Below are positions 49,764 through 63,800 of a stretch of DNA of 64,000 bases, one piece after another. The translations under genes and the position numbers were made by a program. The stretch is from Helopsaltes ochotensis. Taxonomy: Eukaryota; Chordata; Aves; Passeriformes; Locustellidae. Under the pieces are notes generated by a model that was not told the origin of the DNA, searched no databases, and saw only the letters and a list, made by a program, of their open reading frames with translations. Each line of letters starts with the position of its first letter. The stretch's first letter is position 1. Location of the stretch: positions 1,102,886 to 1,166,885 of the forward strand of contig VXBM01000010.1 of NCBI GenBank assembly GCA_013400155.1. Reading direction: 5' to 3'.

Positions 49764-51345
49764 AGGAAGAAAATGGGGGAAGTTGAATGGAAGGAAATCA
49801 CACAGAACTAAAAAAGTAAACCACTTGCAAGCAGTCCAGGGCCTGTTGAAACATGCCAGGTAGCAGTACCTGCAACTGTCCTGACCAGGGATGGGCTCTG
49901 GCGCCCTGTGCTCATCAACTTTCTGCTACTATGGACACATTCTGAGCTTCTACTCAGAATCTGCCATTGAAAAAGACTGGGAGGATGGCCCCATTTCCTG
50001 ACATTCTCACGGTACCCTACAATCACAATAGAGTATTAGACTAGGCGGACATTTGACTTGACCCATTATATTGTTCTAATACTCTGAAGAACCTGAGAAG
50101 TATCATATGATCCTAAAATTTATCTCCTTACCTTTACTTTTTACACTTATTGCACTATGTACACCAGACTGTATTGCACTGCCTGGAAAGGATTAAAAAA
50201 AAAATCTCATTCATGTTATTATTTTCTCCCAACCACCACAACTGCAATTATGATCACCTGAACTGATCATTTTTTTATAGCCAAGTTATTTTTAAGGGAC
50301 TGTCTGTCTTCTACTCAGATCCTATTTGTCCATGCAAGTCTAAGACAGTTTTACCCTTTATGCTGCAAATTGAAAGAAATCTCAAGAAAACTGCCCTCAA
50401 TAACAGAAATAACTCCAGGATTTATTTCCCATGTGTATGTGTGCTCTACAATAACACTGTGCTTGCTGGTCCATCTCTTTCGAAGATAATTGTTTTGATA
50501 ATTTCAATGAACAAGTAGTTCTTGAGAACAGCAAAAAGGGCAACAAGGGGAACATCCTGGCCAAATTCCAACTCTTCAGCATTTCCTGTAAGCCTTATTT
50601 AGATCACATCTTCATCCACCTTGTTAACACTACTGGTTGTCACACACAGTGATCTGTAGATTCACCTACTCAACTTCTTTCCCAATTATGAATATACCTA
50701 TTGTACTATGTGCAGCAGATTCTAATTTCAACAGCACTAAAAAAAAACCCCACACGCCCCACAACTCCCCCCCAAGAACTCTAAAAATGTTGATAACATT
50801 CTGAGATCCTTTCCAGGCAGCATAAGACAATCACATTCATATTATTCTATTGTACCAAACACCACAACTATCAATATTCAACTAATTTAGTGTGTTCAAG
50901 TAACAACAAAAATCACCTCAGCACACATGTAACCTTTACAAAGCAATACTTCTTTCATGGTTTATTGATTCTAATTTCATTATTTTGAATTATGTACCTA
51001 AATGTTTAGATACCACCCAAACCCTGTAATTTACACATGCAAAAGGGTTAGTGAGATTGAATGGAAATCACAGGTTTCTCATTTTAAGAAATCCTCAAAA
51101 AAAGGAAAAAGTAGCTAAAGTAGATTCTATTCTTTTCTGCAAGGTAGAAAATGGCAAATTGCCACTTGGATACAATTCTAAGGCATACTTCAGATTTTAA
51201 AGAAGGTTCCCTCTAGCTAAAACTATAAATGTGTAAACCGCTATTTATCTGCTTCCTTCCACCATATATTGCAGAAGTTCACAAATGGAATACAGGAAAG
51301 ACAGGTTTTGATGATCTACATGATTATAAGATAAGGATAGAGGGG

Positions 51346-51421
51346 TTTTAATTTAAATTTAATTTTAAAAAATTAATTTTAATTTAATTTTAAAAATTAA
51401 TTTAATTTAATTTAAAAATTC
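51346..51421. repeat. AT-only low-complexity repeat
   Basis: About 75 nt built of TTTAATTTAA/TTTTAAAAATTAA units, A and T only, containing several self-complementary segments. Confidence 0.9.
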
Positions 51422-53769
51422 CTATTTTCCTATTTTAAAAGACAGCAAATACTAAACCGAAGTGGGAGTTTCTTTTTTATAAAAGAAAAAAAAAAAACAA
51501 CCAATCACAAAATGAGAAACTGGGAAAAATGAGGCTATATAGCACTAAACAGCTTAAATGGAACAAGTACCATTGCTGCTTACAGCCACGAGAACTATGT
51601 GACTTTCTCTTCAGCGTGGAAACAGATCCGCCTCTAGTCAGAAAAAACCAAATTTCTAAATTCCTACAGATGTTGAGGACTGCCTATTACAGTATTTCTA
51701 GCTAGAAAATAGACTATAGATATTGCATGAAATTTGGACTGGAGAGAAACAATGAGCCTTTCTAAATATCAAAACTCCCTACACTTACTCCTAGGAGAAT
51801 TATTGAAGCGCAGTTAAATAGAACTCAAAGTTTCTCGATCTTATTTTCCCTTAATGGAAGTGGCAGCATTCCAAACCAAATCCATACCTTTAAAAGACCT
51901 CAATTAATTTTCAACATGTCAGTTAAATTCAATCGCAACTTCTCTATCTGCTGCTGCAGTTTGATTTTAAAGAACAATAGCATTTTTCCAATGCAATGCC
52001 CTCTTTAATCCTTCCACTGTGACCTACCTTAAAGGCTACCTTCTTCTCCTTCCCAGTTTCTAGCATTGTGCATCAGTATTCCACTGGGCAACCAGAAGAG
52101 CTATTAATGCTAATAAGCCCAGACAGGAATACACATTTGTTCTAAAGAGACAGTAACTGCATGACAAGTAATAGGATGAGACATACAGGATTGCTAAGTC
52201 CTGGCTTTAAAATGCAAAATACAGAAACACATACTCTACAGCCAAAGCAAATTAATTCACAGGAGCAGTGAAGTATCACAATGTCTTATCAGGATGCAAG
52301 TGCTTCTTATAGATGCATTATGGTGAATAGCACAGGATGTGAGCACGCTCAAGTACACCACTTACTAGAAGATTGCATCCTGGCCCCAGTGCAAGCCTCA
52401 CTGCTATTCCCTCTGAATACTGACTGCGTTCCTTGTAGCTGTCAGGACTCAATATTTATTTCTGAATACTCAAATTAGGCTACAGTCTCCATGAATCTCT
52501 GTAATAACCACGCTTAGACAACAGTTCAACACTACAGTGGCTCTTCAGAGGGAAGGGATGCATAAGCAATATTACCTGGTCCAATACAAACCCTGAATAA
52601 TATTTTATTCCTGGTGAAATGAACAAACCACAACAGGAAAATTCATAAGGGACACTGCATGAAGATTCTTACAAAGACCATTTAAACCAGTCTGGTCTCA
52701 TTGACCACTGACTGTCAGAGCCAGGTAACATTTAACTTTCTCTTTAAGACGATAACAAGGTCAATAAAATGTGTAGCTAAGCTACTCTGTTCTGAATGTA
52801 AAATCAAGGTCCAAACAGATCAGCCAGTTCTACTTTGACCATTGAACTAAGAAAAAAGACAAAAACTCCACACATATACTTTCTTGTAATCCAACAACCA
52901 ATCATGCAATACTCACATAGCTTAAAAGGGTACCAAACAATACTATAGATAATAATTTACCTTCAGTTCATCAAATCCGCGACAAACTGCATGAACCTAA
53001 CACTTGTTCTGAAGAGCTTTTAGTCTAGAAGTGTGGCAAAATTGAAGAAGTGTATGAAACTTATTCACATGGTTTTCCACTCATCATGCAATGGCTTCTG
53101 TCATCCAAAACCAGTAAAAACCAAAGGTTTTAAAAAAATAAGGAAATCATCTTAGCAGCCCAGGGATAAGGTAGCACTAACAGAAATGGAAAAAAAATAG
53201 TAAAATCCAATCACAACATAAAGAGAGGGGCAAAATTCCTCTCATTCAAGGAAAACATTCTAAGACAGATCAGAGTTGATATGTCTCAAAAATACATGTT
53301 GCAATTTGCATAAGATCTGACAGAAGTACTATGCCCAGTGGAAAACTATACACTTCAACAACTGATGATTCAACAACTAGCTGACATAAATACAGAATTC
53401 CTGAAGGATATCTAGTTTATATAATGTCCAGAAGCTAGATCAAATAAGCTAAAGACAAGTCAAAGACAAGAGTATGAATATAAGAAGCTCACATGAGCAA
53501 GCATTTCTGTCTTTTCTTCCACAAAAATCCTTCCCCCATGGCCTTCAAAATAACCTCCAGAAGCAAAACAGATAACTTCGGTTATGCAAGATGTGCTGTG
53601 AATTTGAAGGGTTTCTCAAGCCCAGCTGGTAAATTAAAAGATTTTATGGACTTAACTTTTCACACAATATGACAAACATATACTAACCTACCAACTACAG
53701 GAAGGAGAGAAGGTTGGGATCTCCATCCAAACAGAACTGCAGCTCAGGCATATGAAGTTGTTACGCTGC

Positions 53770-54862
53770 TGTAGTGGGTTGACCCTGGCTGGTGCCAGGT
53801 GCCCACTCTACCCCTCTCCTCTGCAACTGGACAGGGGAGAAAAAAATATAATGAAAGGTTCATGAGTTAAGGACAGAGAGAGATCACTCACTGACAGGCA
53901 ACGTGGGCAAAACAGATTGGACTTTGGGATATTAACCGATTTTATTACAAATAAATAATGAGAACTAAAACAAATATTGAAAACAAACAAACCAAAATAC
54001 CCTTCCTCCATCTCTCCCTCCTTCCCAGGCTCTATGTCCTCTCCCAAGCAGAGCAGGGAGATGGGGAATGGGGAGTGACAGTCAGTTCATTACTGACTTC
54101 ATGTTCTTCTTCTTCTTCTTCATCATGTTCTTCTTCTGCCACAGCCCAAGGAGAGGAGTCCTTCCCCTGCTCCAGCATGGGATCTCTCCCACAGGAGACA
54201 ATTCTGCAAAAACTTCTCCAGCATGAGCCCTTCCCACAAGCTACAGTTCATGAACTGTTCCAACACAGGTCACTTTTCCATGTGGTGCAGTCCTTCAGGA
54301 ACAGACTGCTCCAACGTGACACCCATAGGGTCACAAATCCTACTAAGAAACCTGGTCCAGCATGGGCTTCTCCCTGTCAGGAGTCTGTTCCAGGGTAAGC
54401 TTCCTACAGGGTCACAGCCCTCCTTCAAGCATTGACCTCTTCTGGGGTGGACTCCTCCAGGGGTTGCAGGTGGATCTCTGCTGCCCCATGGACCTCCCTG
54501 GGCTGCAGGGGCACAGCTGCCTCACCAGGGGCTGCACGGGAATCTGCTCTGGCACCTGGAGCACCTCCTGCCCCTCCTTCTGCACTCACCTGGGTGCCTG
54601 CAGGGCTCCATCGTGCAGATATTCTCCCTCTGCTCTTCTCTGGTCGCAATTACTTCTGCACAATAGCTTTTTATGGGTTTTCTTCTTAAATATGTTATCC
54701 CAGAGGTGCTGCCACCATCACTGATGGGCTTGGCCTTGGCTAGCAACGGGTCCCTCTTGGAACCACTGGCATTGGCTCTGTTGGATGTGGAGGAAGCTTC
54801 TGGTGGCTTCTTGAAGTTGTCACCCACCCACTATCAAAATCAGGCCATGCAAAACCAATACA
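53770..54862 (-). mobile_element. Avian endogenous retrovirus solo LTR, minus orientation
   Basis: About 1.09 kb, from TGTAGTGGGTTGACCCTGGC to GCAAAACCAATACA. It contains the family's characteristic run of imperfect ~45-nt units (CTCCAGCATGGG..., CTCCAACGTG..., repeated 'ACAGTTC/GCAGTCC' phrases) between about 54150 and 54480. Reading the minus strand gives an AATAAA near 53945, about 170 nt from the 3' end, so I infer minus orientation. No internal retroviral genes. All open frames between 53808 and 54921 are LTR-derived. Confidence 0.85.
54104..54120. repeat. (TTC)n microsatellite inside the LTR
   Basis: Uninterrupted TTC triplets over about 17 nt, followed after a short interruption by more TTC at 54127-54136. 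Likely length-variable. Confidence 0.9.
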
Positions 54863-57800
54863 GCCACATTCCCATAAGAACAACATTCCACCCTCTTAGC
54901 TGTCACCAAAACACACAATAAACTTTCCAGAACCATACTAAAAAGAATCTGTTAGCAGGGGAAGCAGGGGGGGAAAAAAACCCCAAGATAACAAGCAAAT
55001 ATTGCCTGCTTTGTTATCATTTATCTTATTCAGGTGTTCCATGCAAACTGTTTCATCTACACCTTCAGAACACAATTTGGGAAACTCCTGACTTCAGCAT
55101 CAAGTTCTGGGGGTGTTAAAGTGGTAAGTAATACAAGAGCCCAACAAAAAATAAACCACATGGCACTCAAAGAATGGAAGAAATTCATTTTTGTATTTAC
55201 TTACAAAAGCCAATTCCAGTGCCTCCCTGGCATGCCCTACAAGATGCTCTACCTAGCAAAAAATCACAGTCATTTTTAGTTCAAAAGATACTGTCTCTAG
55301 AAATAAATCAGTTCTTATCCTACTTATATCCCTTCACTGAATTCCCTTGTTACTTACCTTGCTGCTTTTCTCACTTTTAAACATATCCTGACCTCATATA
55401 CACTTAATATATATCTGGAAGTTATCTTTCTCCATAAGAGCTAAAGACATCATCGTTGAGCTCTTTATATCCGTATACTTTCATTGGATGACCATATTGT
55501 CTTAGTGTACCAGACAGGGAACATTTTTTTCTGTGAATACAGGAAGGGAAGCCCATTATGTATGCTGTAAGGCTGGAGAAACAGGATGCTGGCTTCATTT
55601 TCACACGATTTAAACAGTGCTAATGCTCTTTAAATTGCCATGCCAGAAAGACATGTTGCTATAGCTTTGCACCAAAAGTACCACAGTGTTTAATCATGTA
55701 TAAGGTACCAAGTGCAAGCTCACATTCAGGCTATTCCATATTAGAATTAGTTATGGAATTAGCTAGCATTTTAAAAAGAAATCTTCTTTCCCTTTAGGAA
55801 ATCACACTGATTTATGACAACAGCTTGCTGACTTTGGGATACACACATTTTTTCAGTGTTATTGGTCTCCCACTTTAAATAATTTATCAACAAGCTATAA
55901 ATTTCTGTAATTTGTAAAAAATACAACTAGGTTTCTCTGCCGCAGTTTCACCTGCTCTTTTCAGAACAACAAAAATAGGAAGTTGACATCTCAGACAATT
56001 TGCAAGCTGTATTTTCACCACAAAAGGGAAAAGAAACATTTCTTTTTGTAATTTCTGATGACCTTTCACCATCTTAGTCAAAATATTAAGAAAATAGATG
56101 GCACCAGTTGAAGAAGCAACTGTAGCAGTGTTACTACAGAATGCCAGGGCAATTTCCACAGCAGTTCTGTGGAATAGCCTCTGGAAAAGTTCTTCTGTTT
56201 ATAAGGAAAACATAAAAGGTTGTGATAGGGCTTAACCTGCAGCTTAAAAACTTATTTCAGATCATTCTGTTTGAAAAGCAGACTCATGTCCAAAGCTTTA
56301 AGTGCCTGTGTAGCACTTAATGCAATTCTGTAGCAAACAGCTATTAAAAGAAACAACATATATTTTCCCCTTCTGGGCCTGGTCTTCACCAACCAGAAAT
56401 AACAGAAAAATAAAGCATCTATAAAACAGTGTATTTCTTTACTAAAGTAAATTCCAGTGTGTGCCTGTAGTACGTTCCAAGTCCTTCTTACCTGCCTAAA
56501 ATCAGTCATTTTTCTCCATTAATATTTACATATAGTTCTCTATATGTCCATTAACATCACAGATCTGTTAACACAACCTCAAAGAAAATGAGTTAAAATT
56601 AATTTTGCAGTCTAATTTGGTTGTAACAAGAATCCATGCAGTTTTGTGCAACCACCTAAACTACTAAAACTGAAATCTTAGAAGTAACTGTTGAATACTT
56701 AGAGCTATCTGGGGACATTCACAGTATCTAAGAGATTATTTCCTTCCTTTAGCAGTTTGTGCAATAGAGGTGCTGCCCTATAGGCAATTTATAATTAATT
56801 CAACTCTGCAGGAATTCTCAGTTTCTTGAAGCAGTTCAACTAACCTACATATGCCCTTCCCTCCAGAGCTGTGTTTCATTTTCCAGCTTTATTTTCAGCT
56901 AAATGTTTCCCCTGAGTATTCCTACTGGACAACTGTATTCATTTCAATTAACAATTACCTATTTGCTCAAATTATCAGAATATACATGAGGGAGTAAGTA
57001 ACAATGAAAGCATTCCAGTTGTAATCCTGCTTCCCATGCATGAAGGTAAAGATTCAAGCAGAAAATAAATGAAAAATCAAGACTTATTTTCTGTATGTGT
57101 AAAAACAGTTTAAAAAGAGCTGTGCACTGCAAATAGGCAGGACATGATACATTTACCACTGAGACATCTCCATGATTAATTTTACTCACTCACAGAGCAG
57201 CCAGTTATCAACTTCCAACCCAGCCTATGTCTAAGAGCAGTGCACTATTCCTATCACTTGTTCTCCTGTGCCTGTTCTGCTTTTTATATTAATTGATCTC
57301 TCAGATTTGTGCAGTCAAACAACTGGACAACTAATCCAATAAGTCAGAAGCTATACCCAAGCACCACACATGCTACTGACATACTTGAGGGAAAAAAGAC
57401 CCTGTTCCAACACAGGGTTTTGCATTACAGAGTCAAACACAGCCAAATAAGAAGTGAAACATTTAGGACAGAGTAGACCACTATTCAGGCTTCTCGAGAG
57501 CAGTGCAGTTCCCACAGCAATCAGTCATTTAAACAGGATGCGTAATCTACACTGACAAGTCCTCTGAACACTTGGACAGGAAACCCATGAAACATCCTTT
57601 CAGTTTGGAACCGAGTTGTTCAAAGATAGCTGTGCCCTCCAACAACTACCAGGAGAATAAAAATAATGCCATACTATCATAACGGAATACAAAATGTATT
57701 TTAAAATATAATTAACAATAGAAAACAATACGAAAATTTTGGAACAGGCCCCTGAGACTCTCAATTGTGGCAAGTAGCTGGAAATCATGCCAGTAAGTCC

Positions 57801-60800
57801 AGGGAAAATTTGCATGAACCAGAACCTAGAACTAGTCTAGCTCAGCACAAGAAATTAATTCCTCATCCATGATATTGACCTTCAAGCAAATAAGAGAGAT
57901 AGCAAGCATAGCAACAATAGCAGATGTGCTGACTGCCCAACCTCAATAAAAGCAAGAACATAAGAAATCACTCATGTACCACATTCCTTTCAGCCTCTCT
58001 TTGATTGTATTAGCTGCCCAGAGGAACAAGCCCTGGCCCCTTGTTCCCACTGCAGGCCAGCTGCACAGCTGGAAGATGGTCACTTACCTCTCCAGACCCC
58101 CAAAGCCTCACTCTCCCACTCATCCACATAGAAGCTGTTCTTCCCATGATCACAGAGTACAAAAAACATCTGTGTGTTTTCAGCAGAAAAACAAAAAGCA
58201 GATGTCATCCACATGAAGCAGCATGAATGACATCAGGACAAATGCAGCAAGATGTAAAATTGTTCAAGAGGACACCACTGAACTCTGACCTTAGAAAAAC
58301 AAACCCAGCTACAGCTTGCAAGACTACATAGAAAGGAAGTTAATGTAAAAATGTTTGTTTAAAAATGACAAGTTCAGTGTCATAACTAAATGAAAGAGAT
58401 AAAAGTAATACATACCTTCTTTAAAGCAATATGGTTTTAACTAAGCTAACTTCCCCTTAGAGACTGATGCTTTCCAACCCATGACTTTAGACAGCAAAAA
58501 TCATAGCAAAGATCAGGCAATTAATACTAGTAAATTTCAATAACGTTTAGGAATCAAGACCTGCTCTCCAACATGTAAAACATGAAGCCTATAGCCCTTC
58601 TGCCAAAAAGGAAGGAACACAAGTTACATGGATACCCTTAACAACCTAATAACTGTGTTAAGATTTCTCCAAACCACAGCAAATTAAAAATATAACAATC
58701 CAACCAATACAGCACTTCAACCTTTCAGTCTACTCATGTAGTTGCCCTTGGCACATTCCTAACACTAGGCAATTCAATTCTTTCTGCAGAACTAAGGGAG
58801 CTCAGAAGTAAAACTAATATAGAAAATAAACTGTCAGAAGCATTATGGTAGGATTTCCTTCAATACTATCAATGCTTCCTTCCAGAAATCTGAATGAATG
58901 AACAAAACATGTTTCTTTATTTGCTTTTGTTCCTAATGACATGTGTAGCCCATGAAGCATCATCATTCATAGCTTCAGTCGTCTCGTTAATAGACAGATA
59001 TTTTCCCCCATTGAAGTAACTGCCTTGCTACTTTTTAGAGCTGATAATTCAACTCTTCTAGGTTTTACTTTCACAAGACACTCCCATTAGGACAATATTG
59101 CCTTTAAGTCTTGCCATAAACTAACACAAATAAAATTGCCTTTTAAAGAAATTAAAAGTGTTGGCTTGTAGGAGGACAGATAGGAGCAAAAATTAGGTCA
59201 ACTCAACTAGGTCATCCATTTATACCTCTATTTATCTGGTACCTTTTGGGAAACATATTTCTCTACTTCATCTTTTTAGCTGTGTTAAGAATTTTTTCAT
59301 TCTAAAGCTGATGACAAAAGGGTAGCTAGAACAAGGCCCTCAAGGACACAAGCAGTAACTTTCCTATGCAACCTCAGTGACTCAAACATCCTGACACCAG
59401 TACTCAGAAATACTTTAAAACAACAGTTTCCAGCCCAGAATGACAGTCCCAAAGCTTGACAAACCTGACTGTGCTCTTCTGTTCTTACAACTTTTTCCTC
59501 ACCTTGCTGCACTCTCAGCTTCCCCAGTAAAGCTACTGGCTTTGCACTCATATTGCGTCTCCTCAATATTGGGTCTGAATACAATCTGGTTCCTTGAAGA
59601 TGCAGTGGGACTCCACACACAGCTCCAACAATACAGCCGCTCTCTGGGGCTCCACATCCAAAACTCCACAGCCACACCAGAGTGTTCTCCTTTCATAAAC
59701 ACAGTCTGATCGTTCAAATTTGAACAAATAATTCACAAGTTCATATTAGCAAGTTTTTTTGTCAGACGAAGCAGGAAAACAAAGAGCTTAATCTCTCTGC
59801 AACATTCATGTGCTAGTTAAAAGGAACAGAAATGCACGTCCATGCTTCATTTAGGGCAAACACACATAGCTGAGTTATCCAAGCCTGTGCTGGCATAACC
59901 ATAACAATTATGGAGCACAACAGCTTGAAGAAAACACCAGGATGCAAACACTGCACTTCCTAATGGCACAAAGATCTCCTGCTCTACCCTAATGCACTTG
60001 TGCTTTACTCAGTTCCTTATCTGACCTTTGACACTGATGCCTCTCCCTAACAGAAGGCTGTTTTATAACACCAAGAAAAAAACATCATCTACCATCTGAT
60101 TTCAGTTCCAGAAATGCATACCCAAGGTACTCCTACAGTTTCACATTTTCCCAACACTAAGAAATGGATTACTATTTTCCATATGCCATGAAGTCCTTAG
60201 TACTAAGCATACTATAGTGAAACGGTAGCAGTACACAATGGAAAAATCCACAAATCTTAAATAGTAACAGTGAACAAGATAAAACATAATTTCTGTTTAC
60301 TACAAACCAATAGCTTTAAGATTTTAATATAGAAGCCTCAGACTTTCGTTGCACTCATGATCTGAATATCTGCTTAACCTTCCCCTGCTTGCAGTGCTGA
60401 TGACTTACATTTAGCTATAACAGCATCAAGGAAAAGCAGTCTGAACGTACTGCAATTTTAAAGTAAATTACATGCAATCCAAACCAAGAAATTCATACTG
60501 TAGTATATGTGACACAGATGCAGAGTAGCACACAGACACAACCACGCATATACAAATACATAAGCATGTACATGGAGCTACAGAACTATAGATTAGGGTC
60601 TAAGGTTGATGCATTCTGGTCACATGAGAATATCCATGCATGTGTATCTACTGATATGTACCTATCTCTATATACATATAATTAAACACAGCAAGAGGTG
60701 CTGTAGAATTGAAGTTTGAATAAAAATAAAGTATGTATTTGACATGCTATTTAAATTATTCAGAGTGCACAAGCCTTTATCCATGAGAACAGTAGACTTA

Positions 60801-63800
60801 CATACTGCTGTCTTTGGAAAGTGAGCCAACAGAACTTATTACCACACAAACTATTTGACACAACCCAGAGCATTGCCTAACTGACTTGGTTTAGTTTCAT
60901 GTGCTGAAAGAACAGCAATTTTAGGCAGAGTTTGCAAGTTCTTGTACCCCAAGGTCACTACAGCAGCTTTGTGGCTGTATTCAACCACCCCGATCAAAAT
61001 TCAGAATGGCATCTTTGAAACAACAGAAACAGCACTCATTTCCTCAGAAGGGGACAAAGCAGCTGAATATTTAAACTGAATGATTGTTCATGTAAAATTG
61101 TATTTTCATATAACACTGAATGAACAGAATTTCACAAAATTTCAGAGGCCTCTAAAGTTTGGGTTTGCTGAAATGACTATTCAGTCACATTGCTCCAACC
61201 AGATTTGGTCCACATAAAAGAAGCTTTATGAATGGCCTCGATGACCACAACCATACACAGTGAAGTGTACTGGGGTGTGCCCCCCACATACAAATTACCA
61301 GCATCTAGCTGAAATACAATTAATGGAAACAAAACTTCAAAAATCATTTACACGCGAATTTAAGGATAATACGAAAGGTGATTACTAACAGATCCTTTAT
61401 TTAACCCTGAAATGATAAAAATGCACAAGGCATATCTAAAGTGACAGTTGCCTATGACCTATTAACTCACTGCTAAGAGCAGAATTTCTTATAACTGATC
61501 AACTGTACAACACACTTACGGGTCATTTTTCTCCAAGGCAATTATCCTTCTGTCACACTTTAGGGAAAATAAGTGCTCCAAACAGTTGATGTTTTTTCGA
61601 AAGAAGCCGATTTACAAGAATTCCATGCAAACCTCTGCTTACACCAATTAAATCTTGGATTTGAGGTTTCAAGAAACAGATTACTATCTAGTTGATTCTA
61701 CCAAAGCATTTTTCCCAGTTCAATCTTGACAGATACAAATAATATCTCTTGAAAAGATAGCATGCAATTTATAACACATATGATAAAGCATTAGTGTTTC
61801 TAACAATATATTACAAGCACAAAACTCGTTAAATTGGATTTTAGAAAGCATCATTTCCAAAAATATCTATATGGTGGTATCTTAAAAAATATGCAGAGTT
61901 AATAAAAAATGATAAACATTTTAAACATTTCCAGATTATATATCTGCCTTATAAATTTCAAAGATATCTTCACAGATAACTCAAGAGGTGCTCTAATAGT
62001 ATTTGAATCAGAAAGGCTTATGCAAATGCACATTAATACACAGACAAGCTTTTAAGAGGGGCATTTCTGAAGTGCTACAGTTGAATAGGTATTGCCGGTA
62101 TCCCTAATGCTATTCCAGAACCAGAACAAAATCTATGTCATGACTGGCATCCGTATGTGGACTTTCACTATGTATCTTAGTAGTTTTATTCAGTGATTTA
62201 GTATAGTGCAAACTGTTCATTCATTTTAAGCAGCCTTTAGGCACTTTAGAAATTGTGCCTTTTCCTGAAAAAAAAAAACCAAAAAACACTGAAAAACAAA
62301 ACAAAGACAAAAGCCTTAAAAAACACACAAAGCAAGTTTTATAACATCTGGTGTAGCACTTCCTATGGTCAGCTATATTTTATCCTTACTAGTCAAGCAC
62401 ATTCCAGCTCCTATTTTTTTAAATAGCATTTTCACAAAACAACATTAGAAGTGCTTAAATATAAAAATGTCAAAACCAAAACCAACTAGAAGTAAAAAGC
62501 ATAGAAAATAGTTTTTTACCTGTTTCAAACCATTCAATTTCCCTTTCATACTTCAGAAAACAGCACTTTGAGTACTGTTTCCAAACCTAAAAGTTTCAGC
62601 TTAGACACACTGAACAGAACACTGACACACAATATTCAGTTGAGTTAGTTACCTGTGCCCTCTTGAATGAAAGGTATAAAGAGATCTGTGACTAGGTATA
62701 ACTAAGTTGTTAAAAAAAAAATCATTATTATTTAGACTGATGATCTAAGACAAGATCATTTTGATACCACTACCTCCAAACAGCAGCTGAGGGTCCCCTA
62801 CACAGTATCCATCACAAAAAAAACCCCCTTATCAGCCATACATGGTGTTCCATGACAACACATTAGCCAGATATGTAACTCAAAAGATGAAGCAAGACCG
62901 TTGTATACCACAAAACAATTGAAACATCTGATTTTTCAAGGTAAAACTTCACACTATTCATATTTCAGTTCTCCTAATGCCAACCTACATCAAACAAGAG
63001 AAATGGGAGTGTCAGAATGTTTTTGTCATGACTGGAACTCAAGAAAACCTGTTATAAAATGTGTTAATTGTGGGTAAATTAAAATTTAAAAAGAGATCAA
63101 TAAATGATATTTATCAAGGTATTTCTAAATTCTAAAATAGCTATTTTCTTTTCCTCCATATGGAACTTTGACTTCCAACCCTTGTTTGACGTAAGACACA
63201 CGTTCATTATGAAAAAAAACAGAAGGTAGACCACGCTGGTTGTATTGATACAACATCGGTTGTATTGAAACACCAAGAGGAACTAATCTATACTTATTTC
63301 CTTCTACCCAAATAGCAATGTCAGCAAAAACACAGGAAAAAGTACACTCCTGGATGCACTGCAACCATAGTAGCAAAATCCTAACCTACATTATTTTAGA
63401 AAAAAGCCCACTTGCCCCATATCCACAGTTACTGGCAAGGCTTACAGACATGTCTGTCCTGTTTTCAAACTATCCACTTCATTTAATCCTAACTGTGCAC
63501 ACCCACAGTACTGAAGTGATCTACTAATAAATCCTGCTTACTTCCTAGAGCAAATTAATTAAATGAATTTGATTTCCAGTGACAATCTTGCTACTGGTGC
63601 CCAGCTTATAGAATTTATCTTGTTACTGAGGGCAGGTGGGGAGGCAGCGGTGGAGTGGGTAATAATCAACTTTCCACCCTCCAAGAGGAAGTTGTTTCCA
63701 GGTATGTCAATGGCATTATTAAATTGCAGTCTTAGTCATCTACACTCTGGACTTTCAGTAGCAATCAGCCAGGCTTATCAGCTTACCTGTGCACACCTCT

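Noticed and set aside
53958..54921. Cluster of serine- and proline-rich open frames on both strands
   Set aside because: All lie inside a solo LTR with repeated units; solo LTRs of this kind have no coding function.
59297..59677. 126-codon minus-strand frame in a GC-richer patch of intron 1, considered as exon 1 or a second gene
   Set aside because: Does not match the PTPN12 N terminus, is not CpG-rich, and has no recognisable domain.
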